Assembly (NCBI GenBank): GCA_031275395.1 | Contig: JAISOU010000092.1 | Location: 1-29,043 of the forward strand | DNA: 29,043 bases | Source: Helicobacteraceae bacterium | GTDB taxonomy: Bacteria; Campylobacterota; Campylobacteria; Campylobacterales; SZUA-545 | Direction of reading: 5' to 3' | In this document: positions 16,703-23,968 of the stretch, in pieces | How the letters are laid out: each line of letters starts with the position of its first letter | How positions within the stretch are numbered: position 1 is the first letter of the stretch | Program-made: the position numbers and the translations under genes | Notes under the pieces: generated by a model | What the model was told of the DNA's origin: nothing | What the model saw: the letters and a program-made list of their open reading frames with translations, nothing else | Database searches by the model: none

Positions 16703-17332
16703 TCATTCCTGTACAATTCCCGCATTTCTACGCGGATGGACGTAAAAATGCTCCGCTTGCAGAGAGTCTCCTAAGTAATCATAAACGCTCATAGGCGAAA
16801 CGTTCCGATTTTTAGCGAAGTAGCCGTCCATAAAATGGTCTGGTTCTTTTAGCCGACCTATAAGAAAGTATCGTTTTCGCCTTTGCGGAACGCCGCAATA
16901 GCAAGCGTTTAAGACGACCTCGGTTAGTCCGTATCCCGCTTCGACGGATATCCTTTTTGCCGTTTTCAGCTTTTGGCTCTTTTCAATGCGCGGGACGTTT
17001 TCCATAACGAACCACTCCGGTTGCGTATGCTTTATGATTTCTGCGTAGGCTACCGTCAGTATTCCGCGTCCGTTGTTTTCGTCGCGTTTGCCGACGATTG
17101 AAAAATCCTGACAAGGAGGACCGCCTATAATGAGGTCTGGATTTAAGTCGGAAATAATAGAGTAGTCCGCAATCTTGGACAGATCGACTTCGTATAGCTT
17201 ATGATTGAAATTGGCTCTATATATGTTTATCGCGGGCTTCCAATTCTCAAAAGCGCCGATTAGGTCGTAACCTGCGCGTTGAAAGCCCAGCGACATACCT
17301 CCGCACCCCGCGAATAGATCGACCGTCCTCAT
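16703..17332 (-). CDS. C5-cytosine DNA methyltransferase, C-terminally truncated
   Basis: The 209-residue product has motif I DLFAGCGGMSLGFQ, motif IV GGPPCQDFS with the catalytic Cys, motif VI ENVP and motif VIII QRRKRYFLIG. It stops at about HFYVHPRRNAGIVQE, where the target-recognition domain should begin. Motifs IX and X (including the terminal GNAV-type segment) are absent. Full-length relatives usually have 300-400 residues. I see no continuation in another frame before the nrfA terminator, so the gene was probably cut at the element edge. Methylation activity is doubtful. It starts one base into the stop of the small upstream gene (TAATG). Confidence 0.85.
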   Translation of the reverse strand: MRTVDLFAGCGGMSLGFQRAGYDLIGAFENWKPAINIYRANFNHKLYEVDLSKIADYSIISDLNPDLIIGGPPCQDFSIVGKRDENNGRGILTVAYAEIIKHTQPEWFVMENVPRIEKSQKLKTAKRISVEAGYGLTEVVLNACYCGVPQRRKRYFLIGRLKEPDHFMDGYFAKNRNVSPMSVYDYLGDSLQAEHFYVHPRRNAGIVQE

Positions 17333-17547
17333 TAGAAAACCCGCTCTTTAGCGAGCATAGCTTTACGCTTTCTTGCGTTGCAAATGTTTCTAGCGCAAGC
17401 GAGTATCTTTGTAGCGGGAAAACTAACCTTGAATAATTTTTCGCGGTCGAATACGTTACCGCCCTTAGCTTGCATCCAATAGCCGTTTGCCTTATATACA
17501 AGGTAGCAGTCCCGTAGCGTTTGCTCGGCTTTTGCTTCATAGTCCAT
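17332..17547 (-). CDS. Small hypothetical protein upstream of the methyltransferase
   Basis: This 71-residue basic protein has an excellent Shine-Dalgarno (AGGAGGTAACCAATG). It is coupled to the methyltransferase by TAATG. It contains four Cys (in DCYLVY, LACAR, NICNAR) and a Lys/Arg-rich C terminus. No family is recognised. Co-translation suggests a small accessory or regulator protein, but that is only position-based. Confidence 0.6.
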   Translation of the reverse strand: MDYEAKAEQTLRDCYLVYKANGYWMQAKGGNVFDREKLFKVSFPATKILACARNICNARKRKAMLAKERVF

Positions 17548-17574
17548 TGGTTACCTCCTATCAGATTTCGGAAT

Positions 17575-17602
17575 ATTATAACGGAAAAATCGGATAATTA
17601 TA
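17575..17602 (-). promoter_or_regulatory. Leftward promoter region for the methyltransferase operon
   Basis: On the minus strand TATAAT occurs at 17597-17602 and again at 17575-17580, each inside a repeated TATAACG context 22 bp apart. The nearer one is 27 bp from the start of the small gene, a normal leader length. Two alternative -10 elements or an operator repeat are both possible. Confidence 0.45.
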
Positions 17603-17664
17603 ACGATAAGATAAAAAAATAGTAGAAAAATCAGCATTTTTTATGATTTTTCAGTTAAAACGTG

Positions 17665-17670
17665 TATAAT
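17665..17670 (+). promoter_or_regulatory. Rightward promoter reading into the repeat region
   Basis: GTGTATAATGAG holds a consensus TATAAT with an upstream TG-like context and T-rich stretches before it. Transcription from here would cross the GGGCGCTAA repeats and then the ParR/ParM genes. That fits partition operons whose centromere overlaps the promoter and gives autorepression. Confidence 0.55.
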
Positions 17671-17686
17671 GAGGGTTCAGTTAGGG

Positions 17687-17886
17687 CTCTTTTAGGGCGC
17701 TGTTAGAGCTACAGGTGGGCGCTAATAGGGGTCAAAGAGAGCTCTAACAGGGTCGATTGTGGGCGCTTATCGGGCGCTATGTGAGCGCTAAGAGAGCTAA
17801 TAGGGCGCTAAGTGGGCGCAAAAAGCGTATCAAAGCGGGCTATGGGCGCTAAGTGCGCTCTTTTAGGGCGCTAAGCGGGCGCTAGT
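17687..17886 (+). repeat. GGGCGCTAA repeat array, parC-like centromere or iteron region
   Basis: About 200 bp carry many near-identical short units built on GGGCGCTAA, with variants such as GAGCGCTAA, GGGCGCTTA and the shorter AGAGCTAA. They are spaced at roughly helical-turn intervals (about 10-11 bp or multiples) and all lie in one orientation. They sit between a consensus promoter and a ribbon-helix-helix-like gene followed by an actin gene. That is the layout of a type II (ParM) centromere bound by ParR. Replication iterons are the alternative, though no replication initiator gene is recognised nearby. Confidence 0.75.
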
Positions 17887-17899
17887 AGTAGAGGAGTTG

Positions 17900-18238
17900 A
17901 TGAAACACAAGGTCATTCGGTTTCGCCCTACGGGATTAGTTAAAGAGTTTCTCGAGTCGACGCCTCAAGGGTCGATAAGTCGAACTCTTAACGGGATTTT
18001 GTATGAGGCAATAAAAAGCGGGAGCGCGTTTTTGGAGTTAGGCAAATACGCGGACGCTAACGCCTTGCGTAAAAGCAGGGATATATGCGAAGCCACGTAT
18101 TCCAAATCGAGCGAGCCGTTGGGTCAAAAGTCGGTCGAAACCGTCGTCGATAACGTCGAGGAAACGGTCGAGGTCAAAGAGAGCGACGTTGTTGTTGAAA
18201 CGCCAACGCCAACGCCGAGAAAAAAAATCACAATCTAA
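17900..18238 (+). CDS. ParR-like DNA-binding adaptor
   Basis: This 112-residue protein begins with KHKVIRFRPTGLVKEFLEST, then SISRTLNGILYEAIKSG. A short basic strand followed by two helices is the ribbon-helix-helix pattern seen in ParR and other MetJ/Arc-type partition proteins. The C-terminal half is acidic and low-complexity (VETVVDNVEETVEVKE) with a PTPTP stretch and a basic end, suited to contacting a filament. It lies directly after the repeat array and 12 bp before the actin gene. The order repeat-adaptor-actin differs from classical parC-parM-parR. The adaptor role is inferred from fold pattern and context. Confidence 0.55.
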   Translation: MKHKVIRFRPTGLVKEFLESTPQGSISRTLNGILYEAIKSGSAFLELGKYADANALRKSRDICEATYSKSSEPLGQKSVETVVDNVEETVEVKESDVVVETPTPTPRKKITI

Positions 18239-18250
18239 AAGGGGACGCAA

Positions 18251-19205
18251 ATGAGGATTGAAAAGTTTAAGTCCGTTTATTTTAAGGCTCTGGGAGCGGA
18301 CGGAGCGAGAGCGACTGAAATCGAAGGCGAACAGTATCTGTTTGGCGACGAGGTTTTTGGTTCGCCCAGATACATCTTGAACATCGAGGATTTGATAAGG
18401 CTTTATCCTTTGGGGTTGAAGTGGCTGGTAGAGAAAAAGGGTTTTCCTAAGACCGACAAGGTAGCCGTATCGTTGCCGACAATGACCTACAGGGATCATA
18501 AGGCGGGTAAGGAGAAGGGCGAGGATAACGTTATCGACGCTTTAAGCGAGCGCATTAAGAGGTTGCTGGGATACAAGGAGGTTGCGGTAGTCCCGCAAGG
18601 AGTATCGGCTCTGTTTCACGTCGAAACTATCGACCCCGACGCGGTTAGCAACGGCAAGAATATTTTGTTGATAGACGGAGGGTTCAATACGCTGAATATC
18701 GCGTTGATTAAATCTAGCGACAGCGGTTATGAAGCGGTCTATGTGCGGACTTACTACGACGAGTTCGGGGTAAGGGATTTGCTGTCGGGTTATCTGGCTC
18801 CGCAGTTGAGGGTTAAATATCCCGATCTAAGCCAGAACGAGCAGTCGCTGAATAGTATGTTTGTTTCGGGGTCTGTGAATCTCGGACTGAAAACCTCCGA
18901 CATTGAAGCGGAAAAGAACGGAGCGATGGACGTTTTTTTAGCGGATATGTTCCAGAAGGTTAAGAGCGATATGAGCAAGGCGAAGGTCGATTATCAGAGC
19001 GTCATATTCGTCGGCGGGTTGTCGCACTATATCGACAAGGAGTTGCTGGAAACGGACAAGATTTTATTCCTGCCGCCTAAACCGCGCAATGAAATCGACG
19101 GCGCGGAGTATTACAACGTTCGCGGAATGGCGCAGTTGTATTCGCCGACAGACGGTTATCTTGGTAGTGGACGGAGGTTTCGGGCATTTCAAGGTCATAG
19201 GGTAG
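18251..19205 (+). CDS. ParM-like actin, apparently circularly permuted, with a +1 frameshift
   Basis: Residues 1-300 align in order to ParM from about its residue 27: EIEGEQYLFGDE, VSLPTMTYRDHK (ParM TLPLTEYYDR), EVAVVPQGVSALF, the phosphate-2 motif ILLIDGGFNTLNIALI, the adenosine-site IFVGGLSHYI and the C-terminal EYYNVRGMAQLY. The normal N-terminal phosphate-1 hairpin is missing. A perfect version, LVVDGGFGHFKVIG (DxGxxxxK), is present at the very end, but in the +1 frame from 19161. That frame stops at 19205, 3 bp before the next ATG, whereas the original frame overruns the next gene by 200 bp with nonsense sequence. I therefore annotate one 317-residue protein needing a +1 shift at TAT-CTT-G (about 19160). 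It would form plasmid-segregating filaments with the ParR-like protein. Confidence 0.7.
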
Positions 19206-19208
19206 CGA

Positions 19209-20126
19209 ATGTCCTCGTTAGACCTCGACGAGTTGCTAAGCAACTTAGCCGATTCGCACGCTATGAGCCGCGAGTGCGTTATGGGATTGCTAAGGCAGTC
19301 CATATCGCGGGTTTATGGCGGCGCGGCAAGCGCGATTATCTACAACGACGGCTCTATCGACGTGCCGCGTATGGAGCGCGACGGAAGGTTGGCTTTTTAC
19401 AGGTATAACCTTTCGGAAGGCAAGTTGCGAACGGCGCGAAGCATATTGGAGTCGGCGTTGAAGGACGCTTCATGGGAGCTTTTCAGCAGGAAAATCATTC
19501 GATGGTTCGCGAGCAAAGGGAACGTTGTGGAGGGCGAGATTGTCAGTTGCGACGAGAGCGGATTGTGCGAGTTGGCGTTATTGAGGGACGACGGCTCGTT
19601 TTATTCGTATCCGAACGTTAAAGGGCTGTTGTATTCAGGCTACGACGGAACGCCCTCCGATCGGAATAGTGGAATGTATGTCGTGGGGAAAAGGCTGACA
19701 ATGGCGTTCAAGGACGATTCGTATAAGGCTTATCAGTTGAAGCGCGGACGGCGTTTGTTTGTGATGACGCGAAATCGCAAGCAGTGGCTGTGGGGAGTGT
19801 TGCGCAGAGCGGAAGAGCGGGTGTGGCAGGAGTCTAAGAGGCTCGCTACTTACATTCTGGGCGAGGTAGATTTCGTCGAAGGGACGGCTGTGATCGATTG
19901 CTACGAGAAGCCGCTGGCGAAGGCTGAAAACGCGCAAAAGGTTGTGGAGGAGTTCAAGCGCGAGGGAATACGAGCTTTGGTGAGGTTATCGACCGGCGAT
20001 TCGCCTTTAATGCAGGAGCGTAGGGAGAACAACAAGTTTAGGTGGGGAATTATCAAGGCGGACGTTTTAAGGGAACGTTTGCTTCTAATCGAGAAGGCGC
20101 GGAATGTCAGAGATTCAAAGTTATGA
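19209..20126 (+). CDS. Unknown protein with NusA-like N-terminal and S1-like segments
   Basis: This 305-residue protein begins DELLSNLADSHAMSRECVMG then LLRQSISRVYGG, similar to the NusA N terminus. A middle segment (about 105-150) starts GNVVEGEIVSCDESGLCELA and could be an S1-type beta barrel, followed by RGRRLFVMTRNRKQWLWGVL and a mixed alpha/beta C-terminal part. The layout resembles NusA N-terminal, S1 and a degenerate KH region, but identity is weak and I cannot confirm it. It is the third gene of the partition operon. It could be an RNA- or polymerase-binding factor of the element. Unrecognised otherwise. Confidence 0.35.
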   Translation: MSSLDLDELLSNLADSHAMSRECVMGLLRQSISRVYGGAASAIIYNDGSIDVPRMERDGRLAFYRYNLSEGKLRTARSILESALKDASWELFSRKIIRWFASKGNVVEGEIVSCDESGLCELALLRDDGSFYSYPNVKGLLYSGYDGTPSDRNSGMYVVGKRLTMAFKDDSYKAYQLKRGRRLFVMTRNRKQWLWGVLRRAEERVWQESKRLATYILGEVDFVEGTAVIDCYEKPLAKAENAQKVVEEFKREGIRALVRLSTGDSPLMQERRENNKFRWGIIKADVLRERLLLIEKARNVRDSKL

Positions 20127-20220
20127 GAACGTCAAGGTCGAGCACTATGGCGAAAATACCCAAATAAAGCGCGAGAACGCCTTTTTAAGCGATTTTAAGT
20201 GCTTGGTTTCGGGGGACTAG
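20104..20220 (+). CDS. Small hypothetical peptide between operon genes
   Basis: This 38-residue open frame (MSEIQSYENVKVEHYGENTQ start) overlaps the end of the previous gene by 23 bp and the start of the next. It fills an otherwise empty 70-bp gap. It is polar and mixed-charge with no hydrophobic stretch. GAAGGCGCGGA before the ATG offers a weak Shine-Dalgarno. A plausible small gene, not proven. Confidence 0.35.
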   Translation: MSEIQSYENVKVEHYGENTQIKRENAFLSDFKCLVSGD

Positions 20221-20447
20221 GGCTAGGGTCAGAAAACGCGGAGAAATGCGAGCTAGGGGCATTTACGGAGGGCGTATCGTGGAAGGGTAAGTTGGAGGAG
20301 TATATCGACTATGAGAGCGTCGTCGATTGGGGATTTTATATCGCGGGGCTGTTTGCCCTGTTATTTGTGTTGAAGCTGGCGTTTGGGAAAACGGGAGCTT
20401 TGATAGGCTACGCCGTAATCGCGGTAATGATTTACGCGGCGTTATGA
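20199..20447 (+). CDS. Small membrane protein
   Basis: The open frame starts with GTG at 20199 (82 residues). An internal TTG at 20292, with GGAAGGG 5-11 bp upstream, would give 51 residues and may be the true start. Either way the C terminus holds two hydrophobic helices (WGFYIAGLFALLFVLKLAF and ALIGYAVIAVMIYAAL) joined by GKTG. The short size and helix pair resemble phage minor coat, holin-like or conjugation-associated membrane proteins; no family is recognised. Confidence 0.5.
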   Translation: MLGFGGLGLGSENAEKCELGAFTEGVSWKGKLEEYIDYESVVDWGFYIAGLFALLFVLKLAFGKTGALIGYAVIAVMIYAAL

Positions 20448-20457
20448 GGGCAAGGAT

Positions 20458-20793
20458 ATGAGCACGATTGTGGAGCGGTATTACGACTTTATGGCGACGA
20501 TAACGAAGAGGGTAGCGGATCACTACGTCGCTCGCTCGCCAAAGTGTCGATGGTATTTACGGGAGTTCGAGCGTTTTAGAACGCTTGTCCTTGTGGGAAT
20601 AGACGCGCAGAAGGTCAAGACGCAGGAGAGGGCGGCAAGGCTCGACGCGGAGTTTAAGAGCGTAGAGACGCAAGATCGGCCGGGATACGCGAACGAGGTA
20701 ATAGCGCGGATAGCCGCGGCGTTAGAGGCGGGAGACGAGGTTGAAGCTAAGAGGATAGCCAAGGAGTATTTGTCGGAAACGGAGGAAGCGTAG
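20458..20793 (+). CDS. Hypothetical helical protein
   Basis: This 111-residue mostly helical protein starts MSTIVERYYDFMATITKRVA. It has a basic, aromatic middle (SPKCRWYLREFERFRTLVLV) and an acidic C-terminal helix pair (EVIARIAAALEAGDEVEAKR). AAGGAT precedes the ATG. It abuts the next gene with no gap (TAG-ATG). No family recognised. Confidence 0.6.
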   Translation: MSTIVERYYDFMATITKRVADHYVARSPKCRWYLREFERFRTLVLVGIDAQKVKTQERAARLDAEFKSVETQDRPGYANEVIARIAAALEAGDEVEAKRIAKEYLSETEEA

Positions 20794-21429
20794 ATGGGAT
20801 GGACTGGAAAGAGATACGAGGAGCCGATAGATTTGTTTTTGCCTTTCGGCGAAGCGCATATAGCGGATACCTTCGCGTTTATTATGGGTGTGTTGCTGTT
20901 TTTATGCGAGGAGGAGTTGGGCAAAGAGAGCGAGGGTATGCCTCCAGCTTTTAGATATTCGGAAAAGCAGATAGGCGTAGATTATAGGGTGTTTCTCGAG
21001 ATAGTAGGCGAATATATGGGAAACAAGATAAAGCTGTCGCAAGATTATGGATTAGACGAGCCAACGCCAATTAATAAATGGGCAAGATTGTTTTTTAATG
21101 CGTTCTATGCGAAAACTATGAGATTAGGATTTGCAGGATTTTATAGCGCGTTCGACCCAACCAAAAGTCATAATCCGAAATTAGTTAATTCGCATTATGC
21201 TTCGTATGCGACAAATATGGTATTGGAACATAGAGGGTATTATGTAGAAATGAAAATTATCTCGATGCTAGACGATAGACTAATGCAATTTTCTCAAGAA
21301 ACGTATAACAGATTGGCAAGATTGTTATCTGAACGCTCGCCCAGAATGGCAAGCGGCAAAGGCGCAACTCCCCCCGCCACGTGGGAACGATTGAAGGCAA
21401 TTGGAGTTTCTAAAAGGCTCTATCGATGA
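20794..21429 (+). CDS. Hypothetical protein
   Basis: This 211-residue protein begins directly after the previous stop. It has an amphipathic N-terminal segment (ADTFAFIMGVLLFLCEEELG) and an aromatic-rich middle (FFNAFYAKTMRLGFAGFYSA). Base composition shifts: the second half (about 21040-21330) is clearly more AT-rich than the first, suggesting a mosaic origin. No motif is recognised. Confidence 0.6.
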   Translation: MGWTGKRYEEPIDLFLPFGEAHIADTFAFIMGVLLFLCEEELGKESEGMPPAFRYSEKQIGVDYRVFLEIVGEYMGNKIKLSQDYGLDEPTPINKWARLFFNAFYAKTMRLGFAGFYSAFDPTKSHNPKLVNSHYASYATNMVLEHRGYYVEMKIISMLDDRLMQFSQETYNRLARLLSERSPRMASGKGATPPATWERLKAIGVSKRLYR

Positions 21430-21452
21430 GGAGAGCGGCGCTCTTGAATTAT

Positions 21453-21504
21453 TATAGAGTATTCTCTATATATTTAATCACACGCGTCGCGTGTGATTTA
21501 TACT
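21453..21504 (+). terminator. Paired hairpins and a -10-like site between operon parts
   Basis: TATAGAG pairs with CTCTATA (21453-21470, loop TATT). AATCACACG pairs with CGTGTGATT (21476-21498, loop CGTCG). Both are perfect. The second is followed directly by TATACT (21499-21504), which could be the -10 of a new promoter for the gene at 21547. The site probably ends one transcript and starts another. Confidence 0.5.
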
Positions 21505-21546
21505 ATGGCGCGGAAAGCCCGCCGCGGCATACCCTAAGGAGAGGTT

Positions 21547-22200
21547 ATGATGATCAAGGTTGAAGGCTCGACTTTTGGCTCCATTTTGGACTTTTTTATG
21601 GAGCTTCCAGAGAAGGTTTACAATTGGATCGCCGAGTATTTGGCGTATTTTGCGGAAGGGCTTTCGGCGTTTCCAATCGGTAAAACAGTTGCGGGACTGG
21701 TCTTTTATGTAGCCATAATAGCTTTCTCGTATTTTCTGTATAGATTCGCGTTAAAACACCTGTTAAAATGGCTGTTAAAACCTTTTAATAAATTATGGGA
21801 TTGGCTTAAAGAAGCATACGTTAAATTTAAGAGCAGAAAACCTAAGCTAAAACCCGCTAAATTTAACGATAAAAACTTTACGCTCGCGCAAAGAGAAACT
21901 TGGGATTTTCTTAATAGAAGGTTTAACCTAAGCAAGTATGAAGACGACCGAACCATAGGCAAAGAAATTAAGGCGATACGAAGCTCGATTAACCCAAAGG
22001 GTCAGATAAAAGTAGACGCCGCCGCCGCTATGTATATGCTAAGAAATTTCGCTCGCGGATCGCTCGTGTCCGAAGACGGAACAGTTCTTGTGCAACCTCT
22101 ATCCGACGACGGCGATTTTGTCGCGGATTTAGAGATTCAATTGCCCGAAAATAACGAGGGTAAAGAAAATCTCGTAAAGCATGAGGACGGCACAATATAG
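21547..22200 (+). CDS. Membrane protein, first part of a TAG-interrupted gene
   Basis: This 217-residue open frame has an AAGGAGAGG Shine-Dalgarno. A hydrophobic helix (about 50-68, VAGLVFYVAIIAFSYFLYRF) follows an amphipathic N terminus. A basic segment (KSRKPKLKPAKFNDKN) and a soluble domain come next. The frame ends at a TAG after HEDGTI, but the same frame continues without another stop for 416 codons as YDTRVTDANGKLCVFHCVIA. The strand-turn-strand pattern runs smoothly through the stop, so this and the next entry appear to be one gene of about 630 residues. Function unknown. Confidence 0.6.
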   Translation: MMIKVEGSTFGSILDFFMELPEKVYNWIAEYLAYFAEGLSAFPIGKTVAGLVFYVAIIAFSYFLYRFALKHLLKWLLKPFNKLWDWLKEAYVKFKSRKPKLKPAKFNDKNFTLAQRETWDFLNRRFNLSKYEDDRTIGKEIKAIRSSINPKGQIKVDAAAAMYMLRNFARGSLVSEDGTVLVQPLSDDGDFVADLEIQLPENNEGKENLVKHEDGTI

Positions 22201-22233
22201 TATGATACGCGGGTAACGGACGCCAACGGGAAA

Positions 22234-23448
22234 TTGTGCGTTTTTCATTGCGTAATCGCGCCGGGAGGAGATACGCTATCCAAGACGATGACCGTCGAAA
22301 AGGCTAAAGAGCCCGCGGAAAACGACGCGAAACGGGAAGGAAGGCAAACTGAAGTTATGTCGGAAGCCGCTTTAGCGATAGCTACCAAAGATTTGAAAAA
22401 GGTCGAAGAATTGGAGAGAGAGCTAGAGGCGTTAAAAAAGCAAATGGCAAGCCAAGCTCCAACAACCACGCCCCCGCAATCCCCCCAAAACCCGAAGGAA
22501 TTGGTTCAAAACATAGGCTACGGCGATTTATCCGAAGTCCTCGAACAAGACGCCGAATCGGAGCGTGGAGCCGATAGAGCCAAAGACGCGAGCAAAGCTC
22601 CCGACGAGCCGTCGACCGATACTGACAATTCGGTGCTAAGAAAGTTCGCCAATACCATAAAAAAATCGCCCAAGAATAACCAAGACGACGGCAAAACCGA
22701 AAAAAAGAAAGAGAAGTCTAAGAAACCGCCGATCGACGATAGCGATCCCGTAGCGAGAGCCGCCGCCGCGGTAGAGATCGCTAAAGAGAGCGCCGAACCC
22801 GCCCCCGTCGTTCAGCAAGATACGCCGCCGATCGACGATATTCCCGCGGAAGTCGTCGCCGATCCGAACGTCGATTATGTAGCAATGCTCAAGTCCATAG
22901 ACGCCGATCGGCTAGAGGAAGCTATCGAGTGGCTAACGATAGCCGCTCAAAAACTTAACGATCCGGGCGCTTTGGTTATTTCGGAAGGAAGCTACTATTT
23001 AGAAGTGGGAATGTATCACGCCCTAACCATTAGACTGCTCGACGCGGAGTATAGGCAAGGTTTCGCTAAGTGGCTACGCAACGGCGAACTCTACGATTCG
23101 CCCAAGCAATGGAGCGTTCTAAACGCGATTAACGACGCTGTCGCTAGAATCATCAAGAGTATATGCCGTAACAAAGGCGTTGCGCTAGTTTCGATAAAAG
23201 AAAAGAGATTTTGGGAGCCCCGAATATGGAGGATAGGCACAAGCGTTTGCGAGGCGAATTATTGCAATATCTTTCCGGGCGAGGAGGAAATCCCCGAATT
23301 TATCGATCGAGCTATAGACGGCGCGGCGATCGAGGGTATCGAAGAACCGCTTGACGATAAAAAGAAAATAGCGACGGATACGCTAACTAAGACGCTTGAA
23401 AAATTAGAGAACGCGAAAGCGTCCGTCTTTGAGGTCGTTTCGCTGTGA
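22234..23448 (+). CDS. Second part of the TAG-interrupted protein
   Basis: The open frame is in phase with the previous one. If started separately, it would begin at GTG 22234 or, more likely, ATG 22288 (MTVEKAKEPAEN), though the nearest GGAGGAG is 17 bp away. It contains a coiled coil (DLKKVEELERELEALKKQMA), a long charged Pro/Lys/Asp-rich linker with PPIDD twice, and a folded C-terminal domain (about the last 190 codons: YVAMLKSIDADRLEEAIEWL, RFWEPRIWRIG). No family is recognised. The linker suggests a cytoplasmic extension of a membrane protein. Its stop overlaps the next GTG start. Confidence 0.55.
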   Translation: MCVFHCVIAPGGDTLSKTMTVEKAKEPAENDAKREGRQTEVMSEAALAIATKDLKKVEELERELEALKKQMASQAPTTTPPQSPQNPKELVQNIGYGDLSEVLEQDAESERGADRAKDASKAPDEPSTDTDNSVLRKFANTIKKSPKNNQDDGKTEKKKEKSKKPPIDDSDPVARAAAAVEIAKESAEPAPVVQQDTPPIDDIPAEVVADPNVDYVAMLKSIDADRLEEAIEWLTIAAQKLNDPGALVISEGSYYLEVGMYHALTIRLLDAEYRQGFAKWLRNGELYDSPKQWSVLNAINDAVARIIKSICRNKGVALVSIKEKRFWEPRIWRIGTSVCEANYCNIFPGEEEIPEFIDRAIDGAAIEGIEEPLDDKKKIATDTLTKTLEKLENAKASVFEVVSL

Positions 23449-23939
23449 GGGGAGGGCGCAATAAGGGCAACGAGCGGGTTCTGCTTTTTTGGGCAAGAAT
23501 CAAAATCAGCGAACAGATGTTACGCATGCTCGCTAGGTTGCGTAAGGCTATTGTTCGCGTCAGGAGAGTGCGGAGTAGTAAGCGCGATCGTCTAGTTAAT
23601 ATGACCTATTTGGCGATAAGTAAAAAGCTCGCCGTCGAGGAAGAAATGACCGCGCCGAAATCCTTTGTGCGTCCAACGGGCGACGACTACAACGCTTTGC
23701 TCTCTTTTATCGAGAGCGAAACCAACGAGGCTATTCCAACGATAGCGACTATTATCCGCGATTTGGAGCGGTATAAGTCCGAAAACGTTCCTTCGGTTAG
23801 CGGGACGGATACTCACCTAAAAGATGTAATCGGCACCAAATTCGCTTCGCTTAAATATAAGGTTGGGTTATTCAAGCACACGGCTAACGTAACGCTAGAG
23901 ATACTAGACATTTACCAGAACTTTGCCGCCGACCATTAA
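23445..23939 (+). CDS. Hypothetical basic protein
   Basis: This is a 164-residue open frame. The GTG start overlaps the previous stop (GTGA), favouring coupling; an ATG at 23517 is the alternative. The N-terminal 50 residues are strongly basic (RKAIVRVRRVRSSKRDR), and the rest is mixed helical (YNALLSFIESETNEAIPTIA). It could bind nucleic acid, judging only from charge. No family recognised. Confidence 0.5.
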   Translation: MRGGRNKGNERVLLFWARIKISEQMLRMLARLRKAIVRVRRVRSSKRDRLVNMTYLAISKKLAVEEEMTAPKSFVRPTGDDYNALLSFIESETNEAIPTIATIIRDLERYKSENVPSVSGTDTHLKDVIGTKFASLKYKVGLFKHTANVTLEILDIYQNFAADH

Positions 23940-23968
23940 GTCCTTGTCCGTTATATTGGCTTTGTCGC

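Noticed and set aside
17247-17540. A 97-codon leftward open frame overlapping the methyltransferase start
   Set aside because: It is out of frame with both the methyltransferase and the small gene, which have better starts and sequence support.
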